A stretch of DNA of 64,000 bases from Balamuthia mandrillaris. Taxonomy: Eukaryota; Discosea; Longamoebia; Balamuthiidae. The stretch covers positions 15,001 to 79,000 of the forward strand of contig JAVKOQ010000209.1 in NCBI GenBank assembly GCA_031835245.1, read 5' to 3'. The translations under genes and the position numbers were made by a program. The notes under the pieces are model-generated. The model saw nothing but the letters and a program-made list of their open reading frames with translations. It did no database searches and was not told the DNA's origin. Positions 51,568 through 64,000 of the stretch are shown here, one piece after another; the stretch's first letter is position 1; each line of letters opens with the position of its first letter.

Positions 51568-53297
51568 TTACTGAGACTGTTCTTTTCGGTTGCGTACATT
51601 TTTCTGTGCTTCTTGCACGCGAAGTTGGATGTGTGGCTTCTTCATTAGGTTGTTGAAAGCGGCGGCGAGCCCTTGTTCGTGAAGGGCAACCTTTTCTCCG
51701 TCCACATCACGAAGCACTCGCTTTTCAAGCAGCTTCTCTATAGCCTTAAACTGCTTGCCTATGTTTTCGCTACGCTCGATTTTCTCGTCCAGGTCCCACT
51801 GTTGTGTCAATATATCTTCCGCCGTTGCACTTTGGTGGACCAAAGACAAGACTTGTGTTTTGGTAATGGTGGGATGGTGTTGCAACATCTTGCATACGAG
51901 GTACGCCATCACAAGCACCAAACTGTCGTCTTCTTGCTCAAACAGTGGACGCAGGTGCTGCTCCAAGTCATAAATGACGTCATTGATGGGGCCTGGTTTG
52001 TGAACGAAATGGTGGTTATTTCAAAACAAGTTTCGTACGTTATCATTTCAAAAATTATTCAAAAGAAAGCTAGAACATGCCCTCCACATCGGCTTTGGTC
52101 CAACGGCCAGCATGGTTCTTGATCTGAGCAATCTTGCTACGAAGTTTGTTGATGTGGCCCAGATGGCTTCCGAGCTTCTCCACGATGTCATTGGCTGCCT
52201 CCTCACTGAAATTCTCTTTGTTGACAAGATGGTCCCGCACCTTTTCTTCTGGAATGTACTCCATATTTATGACAGAAAGACGATCGCGGTAGCCGGACAC
52301 TAACGTTAAGATGGTGGGTTAACATTGTGCTTTAGGGATAGATGAGCAGCAAAAAGGAAAGGAGTGCATACGTTGCTTCAGCAATTTTACGCCATCTCGC
52401 GAGCTGGAGAGGAACAAGACAGCAAGCTTTCCTTCTTTGCTCAAGTTTACAAGCTCCGCCAAAAAGCGCTCCACTTCTGGTGAAAGGCTTCCGTCCTCCA
52501 GGAAACAACTCTGAGGGTCATCAATGATAGCCAACGGCTGGGGAGCGCCTGGTTTAGAACCAGCCGCAATCACAGCATGATGAAAGGCTGATACTAAGGA
52601 GCTTCAAGGAATCAGTATTGTTATAAAAAGAGGGAAAAAAAGGAAGAGGAGAGAAGAGAGATACTTGGCGTCGAGGTGAGACGAGTCAAAGATTCCAAGC
52701 CCTTGTGCGAGGAGGGAGACAAAGTTGCCATGTTTGCTTCCACGCAAAGAGAGATAAAAGGTGTTTTGGCGTTGCTGTGCGGCCAGCTTGTACGACCAAG
52801 TTTTCCCAGAGTCACTTGGACCAACCACCAGCTGAAAGAGATCTTTTAACTCCAGTTCTCTCTTCAGAGCTTCCATGAATGGTCTCTCAATGAGGGACTC
52901 AAACACACCCTTGGGCAGCGGAATTGGCCTATTGAACTGGTCTTGAATCCTTTGGGAGTACCACTCCACGCTTTTCTGGCTGTCTTTCTTCCTCTGAATC
53001 AGCTACACAAAACTTGAAACAAGGAGCAAGTAAACGTACATCTCTCCACATCTGGTAAGAGAGTGTAGCTAAAGTCATCAGCACTGCCCCGTCCAACAAC
53101 AAGCGGGGTTTGCTTGCGTTCAGCGCGGAGGGAGATACTTGGTCACTATAAAAACGTCGGCAAGCGGCCGGTTGACGTATTGGCGGAGCGTGCGAACGTG
53201 GGTTCGTAAATCCGGCAGAGACGCCTCTATTGCCACCCAATCTTTGGAGCGGACGCGCTGTGCCGGCGCAACACAGAGCACGCTTGACGTTGTTCAT
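51568..53297 (-). CDS. Predicted mitochondrial membrane-anchored P-loop ATPase
   Basis: Five exons (53040-53297, 52665-53002, 52372-52601, 52105-52299, 51568-51992; phases 0, 2, 1, 1) give 481 residues. The first 55 residues are Arg/Ser/Ala-rich without acidic residues until RFYSDQVS, a likely mitochondrial presequence. Next is one hydrophobic segment (LLLDGAVLMTLATLSYQMW). The ATPase core has Walker A GPSDSGKTW (residues 147-155), strand FYLSLRG, Walker B LAIIDDPQ and a sensor-like LAVLFLSSSRDG. A helical lid and a winged-helix-like C-terminus follow (ILTQQWDLDEK, LLEKRVLRDVDGEKVALHEQGLAAAF). This matches archaeal-type/STAND ATPases found in mitochondria of several protists and fungi. If the last intron (51993-52104) is not used, the protein would end at 52070 and the rest would be a separate gene. 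Confidence 0.78.
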
Positions 53298-53576
53298 CGT
53301 TGTTTGTTTTGTTTGTTTGAAACGAGAGGAGATCTTGCGTGGCGGATTGTCGACACAACAAATGAGAGAGCTCTTTAGAGGAAAACCGTTAGAGCATGAA
53401 AGAGAGCCACAACGACGACCATGGGCAGAAGAACACGGACAAGAAGAGGAGGCCAGCGTTATCGAACTAACGCAGCCTCCATCTGCACTTCTGCGACCAA
53501 AGCAGGCCAAGAAGCCAAAAAGAGAGTGAGTGAGAGAGAGCGAGAAGAGTGATTGTATAAAGAGGGTAGAAAGTGT

Positions 53577-53654
53577 GCACAACAAAGTTTGTCAAACAGA
53601 GCCAGGCCCGGTTGGTTTGTGGGATTTGCAGCTCCATCTTCATGGCCATTGTGC
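53577..53654 (-). promoter_or_regulatory. SECIS-like hairpin in the thioredoxin reductase 3' UTR
   Basis: On the minus strand a hairpin can be drawn with all landmarks of a eukaryotic SECIS. A lower helix pairs GCACAA with TTGTGC. The 5' core quartet ATGA (53643 down to 53640) faces TGAC. Between them is a 9-base helix (AGATGGAGC with GCTCTGTTT, three G-T wobbles). The AA pair sits 12 nucleotides after ATGA at the base of the apical loop. Inside the loop CCC can pair with GGG, giving a form-2 shape. It lies about 230 bases after the UGA codon. The call rests on manual folding. Confidence 0.72.
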
Positions 53655-53875
53655 GTTGTAAAAAGAACAGCCCCTCTTTCCTCTGTTTCAAAAGAAAGAA
53701 GTGGGCCGTTCCCATTTGCAGATGTTTTCCCTGCTGTTGCTTTTGTAAGTATAACGCCCTCTTTCTCTTTCCCTTCTTCTTCTTACTGTCCTTCTCCTTT
53801 CAAAAGGAAGAACCGGATAGTAAGAACAAGGAGAGGAGAAAAAAAAAAAGAGGGACATTAAGAAGCAACAGCAGC

Positions 53876-56327
<2,452 letters not shown>

Positions 56328-57077
56328 GCTGGCCTGCCGCGTTCCTCCAAGCTTCTCTCCTCGTTACTCCGAGCCACGGCACACGCTTGACGTCATCCGC
56401 TACGGCCTTTTTTACCCGAAACGAGGGTTCTCTGAGGGCAAATTCTCCGCCCTTTTTGTGACGCACCATCAACCTCATGGCCAAGATCTGCCTGAGGAGC
56501 ACTTGAATGGAACTTAGAAAAGGCTAAAAAAGGAAAAAAAGAAAAACGAGAAGAAAGAAAGGCTGCGCCGTGGTGGCTAGAAAGAAGAAGACGAAGGGAG
56601 GGAAACATCGAAACCTTTGCCGAACCCTTTTGCAACGCTTTTTCTTTCAACAGTTCGCTCACGGTCATTCGTGGTACCTCTTTTCAGGTGAGACTCAACA
56701 CCTTTCAGTGGCTTCCGGACTCCGTCTATTAATATTCGCTTTTTGCACAGCGTTTGCTAGTCGCAGCGGCCCGTTCACCAAGTTTCTGTTGCTGCTGCTC
56801 CGTTGTTCTTGTTTTCTATGAGTCACAAGGAGCAACAGTGCCTGTCAGAAAGCTTAGATAAATAACACCTTGGTGTTGCTAACAGATGTACCACTCACGA
56901 GGGAACTGGGCAGGCGCACCATACCCTCCCCGCGGCTGGTCCTTGCGAGGGAGGCGAGGAAGAGGCCGTGGACAGCGATTCGGGTACCCCCCATTCCACT
57001 GTTGAGACTCTCTTTGATAAAATCTTTCTCACTTTCAACGCGATGATCATTATTCAAGGGGATCCGCTGCCTTTGAG
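56328..57077. other. Divergent spacer between thioredoxin reductase and SET1-like genes
   Basis: This 750-base interval should hold both promoters and 5' leaders. Several open frames cross it on both strands but none has a good start, splice frame or recognisable motif. No RNA gene or repeat seen. Confidence 0.5.
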
Positions 57078-60000
57078 ATGACTGCACAAAGCTGGAGCCA
57101 GGAAGAGATGGCCATGTGGGACTCCGGCTTTGACAACGATGCCTCCTACGCTAATGGCTACTACCCCCAAGTGGAAACAGGTCAGGGGTGGCAAGATCTG
57201 CCAGAGTCTTTCGCAAACCCGACAGCCAACACGAACGGCAAAACGGAGGAGGAGGAAGAAGAGGAAGGAGAGATCGTTGAAGAGAAACAACCGAAAGATG
57301 TTGTTACTACAACAGAGGAAACGGAAGAGCAAGAAGATGGAGAAATCCAAGAAGAAATGCAAGCAGAAGAAACCAAAGTTCATGTCATGATGAACGGCTT
57401 GCATGTGACAAAACACCCTGAAGAAGACATAGAAGAGGGTCAACTAAATGGTGCAAATATCGCAGCAAAAGCTGTTGAACTGGTTACTACCAACACCACG
57501 AATGTTCTTGCCTTGAAAGAGGAAGCTGAAAAACCCATCCCAATGAACATAGAGCACAACACAGAAAGCAAAACGAACGAGAAACCACCAGCTCGAGATA
57601 AAGTCGATGACAAGGATCTTGAGCGGCGACACGAAGAAGGAATAAGGCAACGAGAAAAACGTGACGACCGCGACAGCCAGCAAGACAGATACGAGGTCTG
57701 GAATGGAGAACGGCAACAAGAGCGAGCACGAGAACGGGGATCGGCGCGCGGGCACGAAAAAGAACGAGAACAGAAACGGGAAAGAGACCGACCGTTGTTG
57801 GAGCAGGAACGAGACCAACAGCGACAAGAACAGGAACGAGAAATGAGAAGAGAGCGTGAAAGAGAACGAGATCGAGAGCACGAACGTGAACGTGAACGCG
57901 ACCGAGAACGAGAACGGGAACGAGCACGAGATAGAGAAAAAGAGCGTGAACGTGCACGAGAACGCGAAAAAGAAAAAGAACGTGAACGGGAACGCGAATA
58001 TCAGCGAGAAAGGGAGCGACAACGCGAACGGGATAGGGATGAGCATTATGGCAGTCGTGACAGGGGTAGAAGTGAAAGAGGGAGGGAGGAGAGAAGGGAG
58101 AGAGAGCACGAAAAGGAACGGTCCAGGGGTAGAGATAGAGAACGACCAGAGGACAGAGAAAGAACCAGAGAAAGAAACCAAAGTAGAGATAGAGACAAAT
58201 ATAGAGATAAAAGTAGGGATCGAGACAGAGACAGGCACCGAGACCATGATAAAGATACCAAAGAAAGAGGAAGAGATCGGCACAGCGATAGAGAGCGAAA
58301 AGATAAGCATCGAGACCAAGACATAGGAGACCGAACAACAGATAGGATAACTGTCGACCACAGTGAGAGAGAGCGAAGCTCAAGGACACCAACAAGCCGC
58401 CGCCGTCGCTCTGTTTCTCCCTCCCAACGCTCTACACATCCGCCCGTTCGACCAGCAGAGTCCAACGGCGTTGGAACTTACCAAAAAACAAACATCGGCG
58501 GGGATGAGTCCAAGCACGGACAAGGAGTGGACAAGCGTACCCCGCTGAAGCTTCATCCTCCTCTTCCGTCTTCTCCGCCACCGCCTCCTCCTCCCTATCC
58601 ACCAGCACCTGCTCATTCCTTGGGAGCCACCTTTCCAAGACCTCCTTCACCCCCTGTTCCTTCTTCCACTTCCTCGACTGTAGGCTTGGTATCACAACAA
58701 GAATTACAAGCAACAACCGCCGGTGATCCCTCTCCTGCATCCAAAGGCCTCGAGCTACCACATATAGCACCGCGAAAATTGCCAAAAGGTTGTCCCCGGA
58801 TTTATTCTCTGGTAGTTCTTCTTCTGACCGGGCAATTTTTTATAAGCAGCCAACAAACAGGTTCCTCGCATTGTTACGCTCCCTCATTCGAAGTCACGGT
58901 CTTTATCCTCCTCTTCATCCTCTGCTGCTGCCACTCCATTTTGTGTTACCACCCTTGGCGGTGACTGGATACTATTGAAAGATCCATCATTATCCAAGTC
59001 CTCCTCTCGATCCAGCAAAGGAGGCAAAGTATTTCGCGTGAATGGTATCACAGCAGAGCATGCCAGCGTTTTGGGTGTTAATGAAGACATGGACTTAGAT
59101 GTGCCCCGTGAACCACGTTCCCAACATCCCTTTTACAAATCTTTATTCTCGGTGGAAGACGATGTGAATTCTCCACCTTCTTCTCCTTCTTTATCTTCTG
59201 CCTTCAGTATTTCTGCCCGGTTGCGAACTGCTCAACACGTGAAAGACCTACGACTACCTCTGCCCAGTTGGCTGGTATACTTTCCTACCCCTTTTTTTGG
59301 TTTGTTGCTTTAGTTGCTAAGTTTTCCTTCAATTAGCCTGATAAAAACTTATATGACCCAAAGCTGGCTCGAGAGAAAGCTCTTTGCATCACCGGTATTC
59401 CTACTTCCATGACCGAAGCAGAACTCACAGACAGGTTGTCCCTGTTTGGCGATCTCGAGGAAGTAAAGTTGTACTTTCCTGACGGCGTGAGAAAAAAAAG
59501 TAACAATTACAGCAACGGTCACCGAAACAATCCTAGAACTGACCATTTGGGCGTGGCACGAGTGCAATTCTTTGATCCTGCTCAAGGAGAGCGGGCAGAG
59601 AGGGAGTGGCGCAACAACAAGCTCGTGCTGGGAGGAAAGACGGTCTCACACGTTTGCTTCGATCCCAAAGGAGAAGCAGCGGAAGCCGCTTGCGCAAGTG
59701 CCATGCGTAGCCTCCACCCTGTTACCGACTTATCTGCTCCATCATCGCCAACTACCACAACCTCTCCGCGAAGAATGATGCCCGCTGTAAGGAGTGGTAG
59801 TGGTGGTTTGTTGGGTATGCAGGATATGATTGATATTTCTTCTCTCAGAAAGCAAATCGCTGAAGATCGCAAAGAACACGGCACAGAAGCTCAACGATCC
59901 GCCACCTCCTCCTCTCCACACCAGCGCCACCACAATCGCCATTCTGCTACTTCCTCTCTAGCATCTTACTCTTCTTCTACCACCTCCCATCAAAATCATT

Positions 60001-63000
60001 ACTCTCGTCACAAATCACCCCATGCTGCTGAACATTTGGATAAAGAATGTCATCAAAGAAGACCCTCGCCATCACCATCTATAAAAGCGAGAGCAGCAAC
60101 ACCTCCGCCACCTCCACTACCGCCAACTCCCGATGCCACGACTTCGAAGACTACTACTAGTTCGTCTTTACTTCCTCATTCTCATGCTCCTCCGTCAGTT
60201 TATCCCTACGGCAACGCATACATACCATTTTATCCGTCACCTTATATGCACTCCGCATATCCTATCTACGGGCCAGCTCCTGCCGTCCAGTTGCCTGCTC
60301 ACGTCTATTATCCACCTGGCATGATGCCCCCTCCTGAGATCTCTGCATCTCCGTTGCCATCTTCTACCTCGTCGACACAATCTTCAGTCACTAAAGCAAG
60401 CCCTCTTCCAGCACCTACCGATGAAACTGACAAACGTGATCGGTCAAATGCTAATCGTGACAGCCGCAGTCCATCCACCCCAACCCGGCCAAAACAAATC
60501 CCTGCATCATCGTCTTCATTAAGTTCTACACCCATATCATCCTCTTTCACCGCCATCCCAGAAAGCCAAATGTATAATCCCTCTTTTCCTACCACCACAT
60601 CCGCAGAATCAAAGGCTACCTCTCTCGCTACTCACAGCAATCGAGTTGCTGCAAGCAGTGGCAGTGTCAACCTCGAGCAAAAGGGTAGCCCCCTCAAAAT
60701 CCAATTCCTAGAAAAACCTCGAAGAAAGTTTGACTCTTTTGCTAGCGCTAAGCCTGGGTTGAAGGTGCGATATACCGTCTTGACTTGTTGTTTGGCACAT
60801 GTCTCTGTCTCTGTCTCTCTGTCTCTCTGTCTCTCTGTCTCTCGCTCGCACTTTCTGCAATTCTATGTTCTGCGTTCTCTTGGTTTTGACAATCCACTGC
60901 ACCATCCAAATATTACAGCAGAAGAGCATGTCATTCATACCAACCATTAAGGTTGCCCAATTACCGCTGGAAGAACGTTTGGCATCCTCTCTGAAAGACC
61001 AGTTCAAGCTCTTTCAACCACAAAAAATCCACCATGCACCTGGAGTTTGGTGCGTTGAGTTTGCAACAACTGAGACTCGTGATCGTGCTCTTCAGCTGTT
61101 GAACGGAACAGTTTTCCAAGGTCGAAAGCTTCACTTATCAGCTTCCAACGAACAACCACGAAAGGGCTTAACGTATGTTTATTCACTTCTTATATCATTT
61201 TTTGCGTAAGTTCTCATTTTTTGTTTTTGTTGACAAGGCGGAAAGAATGGGAAGAGCAAGCTTGGGAGTTGCTTGCCAAAAGTTTGCGAGAAGCGGTAGT
61301 GCGCGACATTTATAGAACTGTAATAGAAGCAACGATAGCGGATTGCTTGGATAAGTGCTTTTCCGCCGATATGCAAGAAGAAGATTTGTTGCTACAGACC
61401 GAACAACAAGCAGTGAAAAGCGTCATCGTTCCAACCAGCCAAGCTCAACAGAATCAAGATTTCTCTGCCTTCTCACCATCTCCATCATCAACTGCTCGCT
61501 CGGGTGATGCAAAAGAAACGAAGAAAGAAGAAACACGCTTTGCCATGGAAAGCTCTACAGAGAGTTTGCCACGAAAAGAGGATATCTACTCCTTTCCGGT
61601 TTCTTTCAAGAAGGACAGAAAAGGACATAGGCGCGCTGCTGAGAGAGATAACACTGCTCGCAGTATCCATGAAGACAGAAAGAAGAATAGACGGAGACAT
61701 GGCAGAGAAGCGGAAGAAGATGAAGAAGCAATGCCGGTTTTCCGAAAGGTAAGAAAAGAGCAAGCCCGCTATTTTGATTCAGACGAGGATTCAGGACGAG
61801 ACGAGGAACAGGAACCACGCAGAAACAGTAAAAGAGAAGAACGAAGGAGGAGAATGGAAGGAAGAAGCTCTAACAAGCGATCTCGAGAACAAATGGAAGA
61901 AGAAAAGGAAGCGAAAGAAGGAGAAGAAGTAGAAGAGGATGAAAAAACAGAAGCAAAGCAAGAAAGAACTCGACGACGGCGTGTAGGTAAACTGGAGCGG
62001 AAAGAATCACGAAGGAAAGGAAGAGAAGCTAGTCTTGAGGAGAAATTTGCGGAAGCGCTTAGCGACTCCGCAAGCGATGCCGACGAGGTATCCTCCAACA
62101 AGAGTTACTACAGTGCCGATAGCAGCAGAAGCAGTGAAGAAAGCGAAGCAAAGAAAGAAAAAGAAGAGCTGAAAAAGAGAATTGTGCTGGATGTGGTTAG
62201 GGATGAAACAGCAGAGGCAATCGAAGACGAAAGTGATGAAGATGAGTACTTTATGCGCCTTGCTATGATGACAAACAAAAGATCATCGAAAGGTGGCACT
62301 GCTGATGATGATGAATCAGGGTACTTATCGCCTACCACCGCTGTCGCTGCAGCAGCTGGTTTGCGGCGAAGAAAAAGGAGATTCTACGGTGAACTCGATG
62401 ACGAAGACGATGAGTGGGATGAGGACGAAGAGGAAGCAGAAGAAAACGAAGAAGAGGAAGAAGTAGACAGTGATTTCGGGACAACCAAAAAACGAAAAGC
62501 TTCCAAAGCATCGTTGCGCGCATCTGAAAAGCGCAAAGCAGAGGAACGTCGCAGCAACAAACGGCGGAAGGACGCTCCTTTGTTGCAAACAACATCATCA
62601 ACATCGCCGACGTCTACGCCAACAGCAGCACTCCTCTCACCAGAGCCACAACTGACAAAACCTCAATTGGCCAAAAACCAAAGCGGCTGCGCTCGAACAG
62701 AAGGCTATCGTCTCATCCCACCCTCCGAGAAAGCCACCTATCTCTCTTACTTCCAAAAGGGAGGTAAGGCCCTCGATCCTACCTTCATGCGCTCCAAGTA
62801 CATCCCCAAACAACTCTCTGGAGGAGGTCAGAGCGGAAGGCTGCATCGTCTTACGCATCGTCGGCAGAACGCCACTTTCAGCTCCACCTCCAGTGATATA
62901 CTCAAGTTCAATCAGCTCAAATCTAGAAAGAAGCGACTCAAGTTTGAGAGATCGACCATTCATGAATGGGGTCTCTTTGCCTTGGAAACTATTGAAGCCA

Positions 63001-63423
63001 ACGCCATGGTTATTGAATATATTGGTTTGAACTCTCTCTCTCTTTCTCCCTTTCCTTGTGAAGTTTTAACTAACTTTGGAAAATAAACAGGTGAAGTGAT
63101 AAGGGAAAAAGTGGCAGACGTGAGAGAGAAAAGATATGAGCGAGTAGGCATTGGAAGCAGCTATATGTTCCGAATCGATGATGATACCATCATTGATGCC
63201 ACTAAGAAAGGAAACCTCGCTCGTTTCATCAACCATTCTTGCGATGTACGCTTTTCTCTGCTACCCTTTCTGTCTTCATTGCGTTTTGTTTCTTTCTTTC
63301 TCCTGACCCTCCTTTTTTTGCTCTTTAATCCAGCCGAACTGTTTTGCCAGGGTGATAACAGTGGATGGACAGAAAAAAATCGTCATCTACTCCAAACGAG
63401 AAATATCGGTTGGAGAGGTAAAG

Positions 63424-63463
<40 letters not shown>

Positions 63464-63589
63464 ATGCCCACCTGTTTCTCATCACAAAATTATTGACAGG
63501 AAATAACATATGACTACAAGTTCCCAATCGAGGAGGAAAAGATCCCCTGTCTTTGTGGTTCTCCCAAGTGTCGCGGCACTCTCAATTAA
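57078..63589 (+). CDS. SET1/COMPASS-type histone H3 lysine-4 methyltransferase
   Basis: Eight exons (57078-58811, 58861-59274, 59337-60764, 60919-61172, 61238-63024, 63091-63245, 63334-63417, 63500-63589) give 1981 residues. The N-terminus is acidic, then residues 180-440 are a long Arg-Glu/Arg-Asp array. A Pro-rich stretch and [12 protein letters not shown] follow, matching the segment before the RRM in SETD1 proteins. The RRM is [25 protein letters not shown] through [10 protein letters not shown] second RRM-like domain starts [12 protein letters not shown]. After long acidic/basic regions comes the n-SET segment ([23 protein letters not shown]). The SET core is [33 protein letters not shown] and PNCFARV. 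The post-SET cysteines lie in CLCGSPKC, ending in RGTLN. All catalytic motifs are intact. The junction of exons 1 and 2 is the least certain. Confidence 0.92.
63429..63461. repeat. CT microsatellite in the last SET1 intron
   Basis: About 16 CT units on the coding strand between exons 7 and 8. Confidence 0.95.
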
Positions 63590-64000
63590 ATCGCTTCTTT
63601 TACAAAAACTCGACTCACAAATACATTTTTCTTTCTTACAGAACACTTTCTTATTTCCTTCGCTCTTCCTTTCATCGTCTCCCCTTCTGATGGAAACAAA
63701 CATACAAAGTTGCCGCATGCGAAGAACGCATCGCGGAGGAACACGCACATTAATAGAGAAGAGTTTGTGGCCGTGTGACTTGCATGCGGGCAAATTTTGC
63801 CCTCTTTTTTTTTTTGAATGGATTGTCGACAGTAATGATAGTAATTAATTAAGGCACCCCGAGCATGACTTGGTAACCGTGAGCAGGGGACAAGCTGAAG
63901 AAGCAAAAGCGAGACCACGGGTGAACGAAACGAGAACTTGTTGGTTTTTGTGGTGGCCAGACCAACAGGAGGAAGCACACAGGGCTGTGTTCGGTGGGTG
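63590..64000. other. 3' flank of SET1-like gene and unresolved right edge
   Basis: After the SET1 stop the sequence is T-rich, with a poly-T at 63804-63815. From 63851 a plus-strand frame stays open to the edge (HPEHDLVTVSRGQAEEAKA). On the minus strand a frame ending GYQVMLGVP stops at about 63850. Either could be the end or start of a neighbouring gene; I cannot decide. Confidence 0.35.

Noticed and set aside
57444-58395. Long minus-strand hydrophobic open frames opposite the SET1 N-terminus
   Set aside because: They are the antisense of the Arg-Glu array (GAA/CGA codons give Phe, Ser, Val); no start context or homology, and the plus strand has the SETD1 continuation.

Overview
This window is nuclear DNA from a unicellular eukaryote, most likely an amoebozoan (inference). 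Genes sit on both strands and most carry short GT-AG introns, about 40 to 200 bases long. Intergenic spacers are short, and simple-sequence tracts are common in introns and spacers. A von Willebrand A domain fused to an alpha-kinase (24.2-26.2 kb) is an architecture best known from Dictyostelium VwkA. The other families present (RGS, RhoGEF, tandem-CH actin binding, SET1, ELAPOR-like receptor, selenocysteine thioredoxin reductase) fit a free-living amoeba with moderate GC content, broadly like Balamuthia or Acanthamoeba. The species cannot be named from the sequence alone. All splice sites below are my own reading, chosen for GT-AG ends, matching phase and continuity of known domains.

Layout. 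0-6.5 kb: a partial gene at the left edge, an RGS protein, a GNAT acetyltransferase, a zinc-type macrodomain ADP-ribosyl hydrolase and a SAM-histidine phosphatase fusion. 6.5-19 kb: three copies of a large 2OG-Fe(II) oxygenase (two intact, one broken by three lesions), with a tubulin-tyrosine-ligase-like gene and a two-span membrane protein between them; a fourth relic lies at 37 kb. 19-27.5 kb: a long serine-rich coiled-coil protein, a mitochondrial OsmC-like protein, and the VWA-alpha-kinase lying between two decayed minisatellites. 27.5-32.3 kb: a zinc-finger-like exon and two tandem paralogues that resemble the middle region of fungal-type transcription factors. 32.5-43.3 kb: a tandem calponin-homology protein with a long repeated coiled coil, small basic and hypothetical proteins, a cyclophilin, a three- or four-span membrane protein, and a membrane-anchored DH-PH RhoGEF. 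43.8-51.1 kb: an 18-exon type I receptor of 1901 residues. 51.6-53.3 kb: a mitochondrial P-loop ATPase. 53.6-56.3 kb: thioredoxin reductase ending Gly-Cys-Sec-Gly, with a SECIS-like hairpin in its 3' UTR. 57.1-63.6 kb: a SET1-type H3K4 methyltransferase.

There is no operon logic here, as expected for a eukaryote. The themes are signalling to the actin cytoskeleton (RGS, RhoGEF, tandem CH, alpha-kinase), redox control (thioredoxin reductase, OsmC), protein modification (macrodomain, oxygenases, tubulin ligase, SET1) and local duplication (oxygenases, transcription-factor-like pair, internally doubled receptor). The strongest discoveries are the in-frame UGA read as selenocysteine with a matching SECIS hairpin, the oxygenase family whose catalytic core has stayed nearly identical while the flanks diverged, and a 237-base insertion with an 8-base target duplication in the broken oxygenase copy.
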